A stretch of DNA of 64,000 nt from Candidatus Leptofilum proximum (GCA_016710325.1 JADJXK010000001.1:496001-560000); one strand, 5' to 3'; numbered from the stretch's first letter, positions 15,560-24,298 are shown. Notes: generated by a model not told the origin, from the sequence alone. A program made the numbers and translations.

Positions 15560-16897
15560 TTACTGGTCCCTATTCAATTCGGCCAAAGCCACAACCGCAG
15601 GATCGAAATTGGGATTAAACGAGGCGGCCTTTTCTAGATTGTCTTCAGCAGCGGCCGTTTGCCCGGTCGCTGCCAGGGCTAGTCCTTTGTAATAAAATGA
15701 TTCTTCAAAATACGGCCGATCCTTTAACGTCACATCGGCCAGCAAAATAACATCGTCATAACGGCCCACTTCGTAATACGCCTCGTAGGGGCCAAACTGA
15801 TACCACAACATGCGCCACGGCAGCCCAATCGCCCGGGCCTGGTCAAACGCCGTGCTGGCTCGTTCGTACTCGTCATGAGCATTGAGGCTGGTGCCCAGGT
15901 TAAACCAGAAAAACGCATTTTCCGGATCGGCGGCGGCATCGGCCTGCGCCTGCGCCAGCGAGTGGTCCCACATCGTGGCATCGTCCATGTCAGCGCCCAC
16001 AATTTGGGCCACAAGTTCGGCCTGTTCCGGCCGAAACGCGGCAATGTAGTTGCGGTTAAACTGGGGCCAATACGCTTCCACTTCGGCATAGGTAAGGTTG
16101 CGACCCTCTCTGTCGGCATTTTGCCCCGGCACATCACTGGTGCCAAACCAGGAATCGTACACAAAAAACTGCTGGTTGACGTCGTCGTAGGCCACCACCA
16201 GCAGGTAGTGACCATACCAGCCCATCCAGCGGAACTCTCCTGGCGGGTCGATGCCAATCTCCACAATCACCGGAATGCCATTGGCCACAAACTGCTTGAG
16301 GATATCGAGACGGCCGTTCACCCGGCTCAATGCCTGGTACGGCGTCTGCTCATTGACATACGCCGCCATCTCCGCCGGACTCACGTTGCGGTCTTCCGGG
16401 TTTGGCTTCATGACGGCGGCGGTATCGCTTTGGGTCACAAACAGATCGAAGTAGCTCAACGTCATCGCCAGGGTGGCCGGACCGCAGTTGTTCCAATCCT
16501 GGAAAATATGTTGAATTCCTTCCAGTCGAGCCGAAGCGGGAATGGGAACGGCCGTTGCCGTAGGTTCGGGCAATGGTGTGGCGGTGGGTGGAACGGCCGT
16601 TGGCTCCGGCGTTGAGTTGGCACCCGCAGGAGCCGCTGTCTGCGTGGGCAGCACCACAACCACCTCCGGCGCAACCAGAGCCGTGGGTTCACCCAGCAGG
16701 CTGCCTGCATCCAGGGGCAAGGCCACCGTCGGCAAAATCGGCACTTCTTGCTGCGGAGAAGCAATTGCCAGCAGCGGTTCTGGCAGCCACCGGGCCGCAT
16801 AGCGGGGCGGAATGGCGCGCAAAAGCGGCGGTACGGCCAATATGCCCACCACCAGCAAAACCGCGATTCCTATGAGGAGTTGCTTCCATTTACCCAT
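15560..16897 (-). CDS. Membrane-anchored C39-like peptidase domain with TPR repeats (copy 2)
   Basis: 445 residues, same architecture as the gene at 14076: N-terminal helix (LLIGIAVLLVVGILAVPPLL), Pro/Thr/Ala linker, C39-like domain with WNNCGPATLAMTLSYF (Cys), WYGHYLLVVAYDD (His) and FVYDSWFG (Asp), then TPR-like helices (WFNLGTSLNAHDEYERASTAFDQA; FYYKGLALAATGQTAAAEDNLEKA). The two share blocks such as KPNPEDRNVSP/KPNSEDRNVSP and MLWYQF, showing a tandem duplication. All three catalytic positions are kept in both copies. Extracytoplasmic by topology; target unknown. Confidence 0.75.
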   Translation of the reverse strand: MGKWKQLLIGIAVLLVVGILAVPPLLRAIPPRYAARWLPEPLLAIASPQQEVPILPTVALPLDAGSLLGEPTALVAPEVVVVLPTQTAAPAGANSTPEPTAVPPTATPLPEPTATAVPIPASARLEGIQHIFQDWNNCGPATLAMTLSYFDLFVTQSDTAAVMKPNPEDRNVSPAEMAAYVNEQTPYQALSRVNGRLDILKQFVANGIPVIVEIGIDPPGEFRWMGWYGHYLLVVAYDDVNQQFFVYDSWFGTSDVPGQNADREGRNLTYAEVEAYWPQFNRNYIAAFRPEQAELVAQIVGADMDDATMWDHSLAQAQADAAADPENAFFWFNLGTSLNAHDEYERASTAFDQARAIGLPWRMLWYQFGPYEAYYEVGRYDDVILLADVTLKDRPYFEESFYYKGLALAATGQTAAAEDNLEKAASFNPNFDPAVVALAELNRDQ

Positions 16898-16944
16898 AAA
16901 AAAAAGAGCATCCTTCCTATCTTACAGCTCTTACAGCGGCGCTT

Positions 16945-16972
16945 AGTATAACGAATGCCAGGGACCAGCCAA
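16945..16972 (-). promoter_or_regulatory. Promoter for the C39-like gene pair
   Basis: On the minus strand TTGGCT (complement of 16967-16972), a 16-base spacer, and TATACT (complement of 16945-16950), about 48 bases before the ATG at 16897. Confidence 0.45.
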
Positions 16973-17160
16973 GCATGCCTACCCACCGTTTACCCAACTC
17001 TCAGGTACCGGCAAAGACCAATTTTTTACCCGAATGACTTTTATCGCGGCAATCCGAGGGGATTGTCACTGGCAAACGGCCGTTCCCCTCTGGCATAATG
17101 ATCTCAGGATTACAGGGAAACTGGCACACTGCCGGAACCAAATTTAAGATGGAGGCCGAC

Positions 17161-17655
17161 ATGTTTAATCATTTGCTTGTCCCCTTAGACGGTTCGCATC
17201 TGGCGGAAGCCGCCCTGCCTGCCGCCACAGAACTGGCCAGCAAATTCAACAGCAAAATCACCCTTGTCTGGGTTATCCAACCCCCGCACCTCATCATGAC
17301 CGCCGCCAACGGCAGCGTCTATGCCCAACTCCTCACCGAAATGCGCCACCAATCGGAACAAGATGCCCACAACTACTTACGCAGCCACAAGGGATCACTG
17401 CGGCAGCAGGGTTACAACGTCCAGGCTGTTGTCACAGAAGGGGAGAATATTGCCAATGCGCTGCTGGATGTAGTTACCAATCGGGAAGCTGACACCATCG
17501 TCATGAGCACCCACGGGCGCGGCGGCATCAGCCGCTGGGTTTTCGGCAGCGTCGCCGATAAAGTGCTGCGCCATGCCGAAGTTCCTGTCTTACTCATCCG
17601 GGCCAAAGAAGAAACATCTGAATGGAAACCGCGTGAAGTAGAAACAGTCGTCTGA
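17161..17655 (+). CDS. Universal stress protein
   Basis: 164 residues from ATG 17161, with GGAGG 5 bases upstream (an earlier in-frame ATG at 17098 lacks a binding site). UspA fold: MFNHLLVPLDGSHLAEAALPAA at the start, and the C-terminal nucleotide-binding loop VMSTHGRGGISRWVFGSVADKVLRHAEVPVLLIR, which has the G-x2-G-x9-G-S pattern of ATP-binding members. Probably an adenine-nucleotide-binding stress protein. Monocistronic, ending at the hairpin at 17691. Confidence 0.88.
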   Translation: MFNHLLVPLDGSHLAEAALPAATELASKFNSKITLVWVIQPPHLIMTAANGSVYAQLLTEMRHQSEQDAHNYLRSHKGSLRQQGYNVQAVVTEGENIANALLDVVTNREADTIVMSTHGRGGISRWVFGSVADKVLRHAEVPVLLIRAKEETSEWKPREVETVV

Positions 17656-17690
17656 ACCGACTGTTTTGGGCCCCACAAGAAAAAAATGCA

Positions 17691-17735
17691 TGAAACGTGA
17701 AACGTGAGCAGCAGAAAATCACGTTTCACGTTTCA
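17691..17735. terminator. Bidirectional hairpin built from GTGAAAC units
   Basis: Perfect 17-base stem: TGAAACGTGAAACGTGA (17691-17707) and TCACGTTTCACGTTTCA (17719-17735), 11-base loop. It lies between the convergent uspA-like and tilS genes; its right arm supplies the TGA stop of tilS. Confidence 0.65.
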
Positions 17736-19199
17736 CGTTTCAAGACCTGCCCTATCGGCTTGCCGGGCACAAGTAAGCTGCACAATCAGCCTGGTATGTG
17801 GCTGAACGCGCACACGCTCGTCCAGGTGCAGCCCGACAACCCAGGCAGGCTGCTCCCCCATGGCAACCACAGGCCACAACGGCCGTTCCCCCCGCGCCAC
17901 CTTGCGATCACTCAACAAATCCTGAATGGCCTGGCTGTGCCCCCCCAGCCCCAACGGCTGAAAACGCTCGTCAGGGTGAGACGGCCGTACCCACAGCGTC
18001 GCCCCCTCTGCCGCCGCTACAAACGCCTGCCACGGATCGCGGTTTTGCTGTACTGCCGCCAGAGTAAGGCCCGGGCGTGGGACGGCCGTAATGCGCCAGC
18101 CCCCAGCCAGGTCCACCTCTCCCGGCACAGCCAGCTTCACCGGGCTTTCCGTCAGCAGTTGGGGCACGTGCAGCCGGTGTGTCGGCTCCACTTCGCCCAC
18201 GACTAGCCGTTCTGCCTCGACCTGCATCACCAAGGCACCGGGCAAAAACACGGCCGTTCCAGAAGCCGGTTCCAGGCTTAGCCGCCGGGCCTGTTCCACT
18301 GTAGCAAAACCAATCTCGGTGTGAAACGGCCGCAGCATCTGCACTACGCGCCGCAGCGCCAACCGCTGCCAGGCCGCAGGCAAGGCGTTAAACGCACCGC
18401 GCGCCAATACAAGCCAACTGTCACCGGCCTCCGCCAAAATGGTTGGCCAAATCAAGTCAAACTGAGCACTTAAGGCAGCGTATTCATCGGCGGTAATGGC
18501 AGCCAGCTGCTGCAAGCGAGCCGAAATTTGGGGATTGTAACTCTCCAGCAGCGGCAGCAGCTCGTGGCGAATGCGATTGCGGGCGAACTGCACATCTTCG
18601 TTGCTGCTGTCGGTGCGGGGCGCCAGGCTGTGACGGGCACAATATGCTTCAAGGTCAGCACGGCGCAGGTGGAGGAACGGCCGTACCAACACCATCTCCT
18701 GCGCACCGGGCACAGTGCTCACCGGCAGCATGCCGCGCAGCCCGGCGCTGCCGCTGCCACGCAGCAGGTGCAGCAGCACCGTTTCTGCCTGATCATCCGC
18801 GTGGTGGGCGACGGCAACGGCCGTGGCACCTGCCACCCGCGCCTGCCCGGCCAGGAATTGGTAACGCGCCTGCCGCCCCGCCGCCTCCAACGACAATTTT
18901 TCTTGCTCGGCCAGCCGGGCTACGATCCTTTTTTGGCTCACAAACGGGATTTGCCAGGCAGCGGCCGTGGCCTGTACAAAGTCCGCTTCCTCATCAGCCG
19001 CAGCGCGCAGCCCGTGGTTCAGGTGCGCGGCCACCAGGCGATCTGCTCCCAGCTGCTGCCACAGCAGGTGCAGCAAGGCCAGCGAATCGGCCCCACCAGA
19101 TACACCAACCAGCAGTTTTGTTTTTGGAGAGGTGAGGGGAAACGGCCGTAGCGTTTGCCACACCGTACGCCACAGCTGCCTGTCTGCCTTGTTGTTCAT
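17733..19199 (-). CDS. tilS: tRNA(Ile)-lysidine synthetase
   Basis: 488 residues from ATG 19197-19199; a longer open frame runs back through a tRNA gene and is not real. PP-loop KLLVGVSGGADSLALLHLLW (SGGADS at residues 34-39), AAHLNHGLRAAADEEADFV, AHHADDQAETVLLHLLRGSG and RNRIRHELLPLL are all diagnostic of TilS. The enzyme attaches lysine to C34 of tRNA-Ile(CAU), changing its decoding to AUA. Family-typical C-terminal domains follow. Downstream of tRNA-Leu and its terminator; the stop codon lies in the hairpin at 17691-17735. Confidence 0.92.
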   Translation of the reverse strand: MNNKADRQLWRTVWQTLRPFPLTSPKTKLLVGVSGGADSLALLHLLWQQLGADRLVAAHLNHGLRAAADEEADFVQATAAAWQIPFVSQKRIVARLAEQEKLSLEAAGRQARYQFLAGQARVAGATAVAVAHHADDQAETVLLHLLRGSGSAGLRGMLPVSTVPGAQEMVLVRPFLHLRRADLEAYCARHSLAPRTDSSNEDVQFARNRIRHELLPLLESYNPQISARLQQLAAITADEYAALSAQFDLIWPTILAEAGDSWLVLARGAFNALPAAWQRLALRRVVQMLRPFHTEIGFATVEQARRLSLEPASGTAVFLPGALVMQVEAERLVVGEVEPTHRLHVPQLLTESPVKLAVPGEVDLAGGWRITAVPRPGLTLAAVQQNRDPWQAFVAAAEGATLWVRPSHPDERFQPLGLGGHSQAIQDLLSDRKVARGERPLWPVVAMGEQPAWVVGLHLDERVRVQPHTRLIVQLTCARQADRAGLET

Positions 19200-19217
19200 G
19201 TACCCATTCCCATAAAC

Positions 19218-19239
19218 AAAAAAAGGCCCAAGAAGGGCC
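19218..19239 (-). terminator. Rho-independent terminator of tRNA-Leu
   Basis: On the minus strand GGCCC, a 5-base loop, GGGCC, then seven T residues (complement of 19218-19224). Follows the tRNA 3' end by 11 bases. Confidence 0.8.
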
Positions 19240-19250
19240 ATAAAGATGAG

Positions 19251-19333
19251 TAGGGCGGGTGGGACTCGAACCCACACGGACTGACGTCCGGCAGATTTTA
19301 AGTCTGCTGCGTCTACCATTTCGCCACCGCCCC
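19251..19333 (-). tRNA. tRNA-Leu (anticodon UAA)
   Basis: 83-nucleotide class II tRNA. Acceptor GGGGCGG pairs with CCGCCCT (G-U at the first pair), discriminator A. D-arm GCGAAATGGTAGACGC, anticodon arm GCAGA-CTTAAAA-TCTGC with UAA at the wobble-to-third positions, long variable arm CGGACGTCAGTCCG, and T-arm GTGGGTTCGAGTCCCAC. CCA is not encoded. Reads UUA codons. Confidence 0.95.
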
Positions 19334-19346
19334 ACACAGCGGAATA

Positions 19347-19375
19347 ATTGTACACGTGAAAGGATAGCCGCACAA
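19347..19375 (-). promoter_or_regulatory. Promoter of tRNA-Leu
   Basis: On the minus strand TTGTGC (complement of 19370-19375), a 17-base spacer, and TACAAT (complement of 19347-19352), 13 bases before the tRNA 5' end. Confidence 0.6.
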
Positions 19376-19441
19376 GCAACTGAAGCACGCTTTGAAGCGC
19401 GCGCTCCTGAAATCGCGGCCATCCATGTGACATAAGTAGGT

Positions 19442-19470
19442 TTGACTATGAAATTTGCACCATGTATAAT
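19442..19470 (+). promoter_or_regulatory. Sigma70-type promoter for the PATAN/GTPase operon
   Basis: TTGACT (19442-19447), exactly 17 bases, TATAAT (19465-19470). It precedes the ATG at 19540 by 69 bases and is one of the best promoter matches in the window. Confidence 0.7.
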
Positions 19471-19539
19471 GCTCAGGTCAATTTTTTACACAAAGCTTAC
19501 TGGTAAATTAGCCATTCACACCCAGCAGGAAAAACAATT

Positions 19540-20373
19540 ATGGCCCTTAAAGGCAACCTGCGCGATTTCTCAACAACTCAACTACTCAACCTCATTAACC
19601 TGGCTAGAAAAACAGGCACCCTTTCCATCCAGACAGAGAGCGAATCAGCCCAGATGTCTTTCCGTGAAGGAAAGCTCATCTACGCCTATATGGGGAATGA
19701 TAACGGGAACCATTTGGCACAGATTTTGCAAAACAGCGGTAAGCTCTCCCCAGAGCAGGCCCAGGTCATACAGTCCCATGCCGAAGGTAAAAGCGACAAA
19801 GAAATCGGGCATCTTCTGGTAACGGCTCGCCGTGTCACCCAAAATGACATCATTCAAAGCGTACGCCAGAATGTGCTGGATACGGTATACAAACTGTTTA
19901 CCTGGGGTGAGGGTATCTTCCGGTTTGATGCCAACAAGCTGCCCAACAGCGGCTATATCACCATTCCAATCGACTTAGAAAGCGTCATCATGGAAGGCAG
20001 CCGCCGCCTGAAAGAATGGGAAATTCTTCAGGAAGAGCTGCCCGATCTGGACGTAGCGCTGCGCTTCACAGACCGGCCAGATGCCCGTCTGCGCAACATC
20101 AACCTGACGGTGGAAGAGTGGCGCGTGGTTTCGTTTGTCAATCCGCGCAACTCCATCCGGCAGATTGCTAAAGCCAATAATTTAAGTGATTTTGAAATCC
20201 GCCGCATTGTGTACGGCATGCTGCAAGCTGGCCTGGTTGAGTTTGTCACTCAACCAAAACCCGCTCCAGAAAAGACAGAATCTCCAGCACGGCGCAAAGC
20301 CCCGCCGGAACCGTCACCGGCTGTCAAACGGTCGGTTGTAGTTCGCCTAATAGACCGGATTCGAGGCTTGTAG
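19540..20373 (+). CDS. PATAN (DUF4388) domain protein
   Basis: 277 residues. Starts MALKGNLRDFSTTQLLNLINLARKTGTLSIQTESESAQMSFREGKLIYAYMGN, the DUF4388/PATAN signature in which a short alpha/beta unit senses and relays signals. A middle helical region (WGEGIFRFDANKLP) and a winged-helix-like C-terminus (IRQIAKANNLSDFEIRRIVYGMLQAGLVEF, residues about 207-237) follow, then a Pro-rich basic tail. Such proteins are usually linked to small GTPases or two-component systems; the next gene encodes an MglA-like GTPase. Probable regulator of that GTPase (inference). Confidence 0.78.
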   Translation: MALKGNLRDFSTTQLLNLINLARKTGTLSIQTESESAQMSFREGKLIYAYMGNDNGNHLAQILQNSGKLSPEQAQVIQSHAEGKSDKEIGHLLVTARRVTQNDIIQSVRQNVLDTVYKLFTWGEGIFRFDANKLPNSGYITIPIDLESVIMEGSRRLKEWEILQEELPDLDVALRFTDRPDARLRNINLTVEEWRVVSFVNPRNSIRQIAKANNLSDFEIRRIVYGMLQAGLVEFVTQPKPAPEKTESPARRKAPPEPSPAVKRSVVVRLIDRIRGL

Positions 20374-20380
20374 GGAAGTG

Positions 20381-20400
20381 GAACGGCCGTACGGCCGTTC
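20381..20400. repeat. Double ACGGCCGT palindrome
   Basis: Two ACGGCCGT octamers abut to give a perfect 20-base palindrome; with GGGAA on the left and TTCCC on the right the symmetry continues with a 3-base bulge. It is just after the stop of the PATAN gene, so it may fold into a hairpin between this gene and the GTPase gene. Confidence 0.6.
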
Positions 20401-20501
20401 TTCCCCGCAACACCGTGCTGAATCAACCATTCTTTCGGAGCCAAAACAACCAGATAGTAATAATTCTCAAAACCATTGCTCATTCAAGAAGGTAGTACTT
20501 T

Positions 20502-21050
20502 ATGCAAGCTGTCAAAATGGTAATCACTGGTCCATTTTCTGCCGGAAAAACCCAGTTCATTGGCTCCGTAAGTGAAATCGACGTGGTCTCGACGGAACGT
20601 AGAATTTCCAGTACGGCCGAACAGATTAAAGAAAGCACCACAGTGGCAATGGATTTCGGCCGTATTACCGTGGGCGATGACCTGGTTCTCTATCTGTTTG
20701 GCACACCGGGTCAGCGCCGGTTCGACTTTATGTGGGATATTCTATCTCAAGGTATGCTCGGCTTTGTGGTCATGGTAGACAGCACCAAACCTGAAACCTT
20801 CCGCGAAGCCAAACGCATCCTGGAAACCTTTGAAAGCTATGCGTCCACGCCCTATGTAGTAGCCGCCAATAAGCAAGATATGGAAGACGCCTGGGAACCA
20901 GAAGATTTACGGATTATTTTGCGGCTGAAGCCGGAAGTGAAGATACTACCCTGTGTAGCCACTGATAAGGAAAGCGTTAAGAATGCCCTGTTAGAATTGC
21001 TCTATTCAATTTTAGACCAACTGGATCAAGAAAACGGCGATAATAACTGA
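20502..21050 (+). CDS. MglA/Rag-like small GTPase
   Basis: 182 residues. G1 loop GPFSAGKT (10-17), G3-like FGTPGQRRF with DTPG replaced by GTPG, and G4 NKQD in VVAANKQDMED; LVLYLFGTPGQRRFDFMWDILSQG is characteristic of the bacterial small GTPase family found near roadblock, PATAN and histidine-kinase genes. A GTP/GDP switch; in myxobacteria MglA controls polarity and motility. The gene follows the PATAN gene by 128 bases and probably shares its transcript. Confidence 0.83.
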   Translation: MQAVKMVITGPFSAGKTQFIGSVSEIDVVSTERRISSTAEQIKESTTVAMDFGRITVGDDLVLYLFGTPGQRRFDFMWDILSQGMLGFVVMVDSTKPETFREAKRILETFESYASTPYVVAANKQDMEDAWEPEDLRIILRLKPEVKILPCVATDKESVKNALLELLYSILDQLDQENGDNN

Positions 21051-21377
21051 TTAACGTGACCTTTACACCTCCTTTACCCGCTTTTCACAGTTTTCACCAG
21101 CGCTAAATGCTACTATTTTTGGTGTGCATCTGTCCACGAAATCATGCCGTTGCCGCGCACCGTTTACCCATCATAACGGTTCGCCGAACACCAGCTTCTT
21201 TTTCCAGACATCGCATACGCAGCAATTTACAAGTTAACGGGTAATCTTTCGTCGTTTATCATTCTAGAAGATGAAACCATGCTTCGGTTTGTTAAAGGGC
21301 ATGACATGAGTTAAACGGCCGTTGTCAAAATTACCCATCGCTCTAAAGACACTATACACGGGGTAATTGAGGTAAGC
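21051..21377. other. Intergenic region with no recognisable gene
   Basis: 327 bases between the GTPase and hydrolase genes. It contains one ACGGCCGT copy near 21315 and no tRNA, convincing terminator or promoter. The next gene starts at a GTG with TTGAGGT upstream. Confidence 0.4.
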
Positions 21378-22205
21378 GTGAGTTCTATTGTCACCGAACA
21401 AGGGATTCTCCATTACGAATCAATAGGACGGGGCCAACCAATCATCTTACTGCATGGTTGGATTAATTCCTGGGACGTTTGGCGCGAGATGATGATCAAT
21501 CTGGCCAACACCAGGCGTTACCGCGTTTATGCGCTTGATTTTTGGGGGTTCGGAGATTCCGCCAAAGCAACACAAATTCAAACAACTACCTTCCAGATCG
21601 ACAGCTATGTCGAGATGGTCAACCAGTTCATGGATGCCCTGGGAATCCAAAAGGCGCCCATTTTTGGCCACTCCATGGGCGGCACGGTTGCCCTGCAGAT
21701 GTCTTTCTCTCATCCAGAACGTGTAGAAAAAGTAGCGCTGGTTGGATCACCGGTTACCGGGCGTTCCCTCCACCCATTTTTGCAGCTCGCGGGCTACGGC
21801 TCTATTGCCAAGCTCGTCTGGCGTTACCCCATCATGCTCCATTCGATCATGCGTATTTTGCTGGCCAAGGATTCCAAAAAAGTGCGCACCATGATCTTTA
21901 GAGACGTCCAACGCACGACCATTGAGTCATTCTTCCGCAGCATTGGCGATTTACGCGACACCGATTTACGCAGCATGTTGCCCACCCTAGACATCCCAAC
22001 CTTGGGAATTTACGGAGCCAAAGATAAAATTGTTTCCCCGGTCAATGCTGATCTGCTAAAAAATGGTGTTCGATTCGTCGAGATCACCATGTTGGATCAA
22101 TCTCGCCATTTTCCCATGACAGATGAACCGGAGCGCTTCTTGCAGGCGGTCCACAGCTTTTTGGGTAACCACAACCATTCAAGTGCAAACGGCCAGGTAG
22201 TTTAG
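21378..22205 (+). CDS. Alpha/beta hydrolase
   Basis: 275 residues, GTG start with GAGG about 7 bases upstream. Alpha/beta hydrolase features: PIILLHGWINSWDVW (oxyanion HG), nucleophile Ser99 in FGHSMGG, acid in IYGAKDKIVSP and His in QSRHFPMTDEPERF. Acts on an ester, thioester or similar bond; substrate unknown. The genes for a V4R protein and an acyl-ACP reductase homologue nearby make a lipid or thioester substrate reasonable. Paralogue of the gene at 30599, which has lost the serine. Confidence 0.82.
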   Translation: MSSIVTEQGILHYESIGRGQPIILLHGWINSWDVWREMMINLANTRRYRVYALDFWGFGDSAKATQIQTTTFQIDSYVEMVNQFMDALGIQKAPIFGHSMGGTVALQMSFSHPERVEKVALVGSPVTGRSLHPFLQLAGYGSIAKLVWRYPIMLHSIMRILLAKDSKKVRTMIFRDVQRTTIESFFRSIGDLRDTDLRSMLPTLDIPTLGIYGAKDKIVSPVNADLLKNGVRFVEITMLDQSRHFPMTDEPERFLQAVHSFLGNHNHSSANGQVV

Positions 22206-22207
22206 GC

Positions 22208-22846
22208 ATGAGTCAGGTATCCACCGAAAAGGTTGAATATTACTATCCCAATAAAATGGGCCGCATCGTTCTGGTTGCCATGGAAGAGATTATGGGTCAT
22301 CATGGCGTCAATGCGGTGTTAAATCTGGCCAAGCTCTCTCATCTGGTTAATAATTACCCACCCAACAACTTGCAGCTTGGCTTCACTTTCTCAGAATTTA
22401 GCGCCATTCAACAAACGCTGGATGATATGTATGGCGAACGTGGCGGTCGAGGTTTAGCTTTACGGGCTGGACGCGAAACATGGAAGTACGCCCTCAAAGA
22501 GTTTATGCCGGTTTTGGGCATCACCGACCTGGCCATGCGTATGCTGCCTTTGGGCATCAAGATCAAAATTGGTTTAGATGTTTTTGCCGAAACCTTCAAC
22601 AAATTTAGCGACCAGCGGGTGCGGCTGGGCGAAGATGCCGAAAATTATTTGTGGATTATTGAGCGATGTCCCATCTGCTGGCAGCGGGTTTCCGATACAC
22701 CGTGCTGCCACCTGGCCATTGGCCTGCTGGAACAGGCGCTGGATTGGGTCAGCCGGGGGCGGCGGTTTAAAGTGGAACAGATCAGCTGCATTGCTACCGG
22801 TGATGAAACGTGTACTATGGCCATCGCTAAACAACCGCTTGTTTAG
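22208..22846 (+). CDS. V4R-domain protein
   Basis: 212 residues, starting 2 bases after the hydrolase stop. The N-terminus (YYYPNKMGRIVLVAMEEIMGHHGVNAVLNLAKL) and the C-terminal block with CPICWQRVSDTPCCHLAIGLLEQALDWVSRGRRFKVEQISCIATGDETCTMAI match the V4R (4-vinyl-reductase-like) small-molecule-binding fold, with conserved cysteines in CPIC, PCC and the GDETC motif. V4R proteins bind hydrophobic ligands, tetrapyrroles or metals and are often sensors. The tight spacing to the hydrolase gene suggests that its ligand is the hydrolase substrate or product (inference). Confidence 0.72.
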   Translation: MSQVSTEKVEYYYPNKMGRIVLVAMEEIMGHHGVNAVLNLAKLSHLVNNYPPNNLQLGFTFSEFSAIQQTLDDMYGERGGRGLALRAGRETWKYALKEFMPVLGITDLAMRMLPLGIKIKIGLDVFAETFNKFSDQRVRLGEDAENYLWIIERCPICWQRVSDTPCCHLAIGLLEQALDWVSRGRRFKVEQISCIATGDETCTMAIAKQPLV

Positions 22847-22920
22847 CGACTGCTTTTCGGCCTATCAAGCGGCTCAGAAAAACAGGTCCCGATTGCCTCG
22901 CTCGATAAAGAAGTAGTTTT

Positions 22921-24207
22921 ATGCGACGTATTATCATTAATGAGCCAAGTTTTATCGCTCCGTTTAACGAGACGGCACGTGATCTGCGGGTACAAAACAA
23001 ACCGCTGTGGCTGTGGCAGCGCGATTTGCTGGTGAAACACGCCGTTGAGGAGCGTGAATACCCCGACTGGGAAGTGGCCCGCCAGCTCGAAACTGAAGAG
23101 GTTGAAAGCCTGGTTCATCGCGACAACCTTTTCTTTAATCAATTGTTGATTGATGAGTTTATTGAAAAGGCACGGGCCAACAAACGCCCTGCCCGGCTGG
23201 CGTTCCACAAGGATGACCCGGCGATTGCCAAGCATGTACGGCCGTTAACCCACTCCTTCTTTAAACAAGGCGATCTGCTGTTAACCGATATGTGGTATCT
23301 ACCGCGAGGTGTGACGCAAAGCCTGCTGGCGGAACCATTGGTCATCGATACCGAATCTCGCGAACGCGGCTACTACCACATCCCCCCCTACATGGCCACC
23401 GAATTTGGTGACCTAGTCTACCAGCTTCCCAAAAAAGTGTTTGTACTGGTAGAAAATTGGGTTCACCTGTTTATTGCCGACATCTTGTTGGGTGTTTTTA
23501 CCCAGGGCGCCAATGTAGAAGACCACGTAGCCAGCTCCTGGCAGTACAAGCTAAAAATTATGACGCGCTCAGTTTTGGAACAAAAACGATTTTTGTCCAG
23601 CTCTGAGTTGGTGAAAGTGGGGCGAAATGTTCATATTGATCCGACGGCCGTCATCCACGGCTATACGGTCATTGGCGACAACGTCACCATTGGCGCCGGC
23701 GCCGTCATCGATAACTGCATCATTGGCAGCAACGTGACCGTCTCCCAGGGCTGCCAGCTGCTGCTTAGCGTGGTCAGCGATGGCTGCTTTTTGCCCTTCC
23801 GCGCCGCCCTGTTTATGACCACGTTAATGGAAAACACTTCAGTGGCCCAAAACACCTGTTTGCAGCTCTGTGTCGTCGGCCGCGACTCGTTTATTGGCGC
23901 GGGCAACACCTTCACCGACTTCAACATCTTGGGTGGGCCGCTTAAAACCATGAACCACCAGAACCAGTTAGAAGCTACCAACCTGCTCATCTTGGGTGGC
24001 TGTGTCGGCCACCACTGCCGGATTAGCTCCGGGGCTGTCATCTATGCCGCCCGCACTATCGAATCCGATGTGGTGCTGCTAGCATCTGACGAGCGAAAGT
24101 TCATCACCAAAAATGTTACCTTTGAACAAAGTGATCACCACGCCCACAAAGACCGGTATTCCTATCCCCGTTTGTATCCAAGAAAAGGGGAAGTGGTAAC
24201 TTACTAA
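22921..24207 (+). CDS. Left-handed beta-helix (hexapeptide repeat) protein
   Basis: 428 residues. The N-terminal half (1-235) has no recognised enzyme motif and resembles the amino half of GlmU-related nucleotidyltransferase-like proteins only loosely. From about residue 236 the chain shows hexapeptide repeats (VGRNVHIDPTAVIHGYTVIGDNVTIGAGAVIDNCIIGSNVTVSQGC, later VVGRDSFIGAGNTFTDFNILGG, GGCVGHHCRISSGAVIYAARTI), forming a left-handed beta-helix as in acyl- and acetyltransferases. It sits between the V4R gene and the acyl-ACP-reductase homologue. Acyl transfer onto a sugar or glycerol is plausible but unproven. Confidence 0.7.
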   Translation: MRRIIINEPSFIAPFNETARDLRVQNKPLWLWQRDLLVKHAVEEREYPDWEVARQLETEEVESLVHRDNLFFNQLLIDEFIEKARANKRPARLAFHKDDPAIAKHVRPLTHSFFKQGDLLLTDMWYLPRGVTQSLLAEPLVIDTESRERGYYHIPPYMATEFGDLVYQLPKKVFVLVENWVHLFIADILLGVFTQGANVEDHVASSWQYKLKIMTRSVLEQKRFLSSSELVKVGRNVHIDPTAVIHGYTVIGDNVTIGAGAVIDNCIIGSNVTVSQGCQLLLSVVSDGCFLPFRAALFMTTLMENTSVAQNTCLQLCVVGRDSFIGAGNTFTDFNILGGPLKTMNHQNQLEATNLLILGGCVGHHCRISSGAVIYAARTIESDVVLLASDERKFITKNVTFEQSDHHAHKDRYSYPRLYPRKGEVVTY

Positions 24208-24298
24208 CTCATTTTTCACGCCTTCGGGGTAGAAAGCGGGCATGTAAGGGACAGAAATACCATTTATAGGGTCATCTGTCCTCATTACACTCAGTTTT

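Noticed and set aside
14076..16897. C39-like genes as exporters of the lasso peptides
   Set aside because: They have one membrane helix and no ABC transporter domains, and lie on the other strand behind unrelated genes.
19200..19433. N-terminal extension of tilS through the tRNA gene
   Set aside because: The region holds a complete tRNA-Leu and its terminator, and TilS homologues start near the ATG at 19199.
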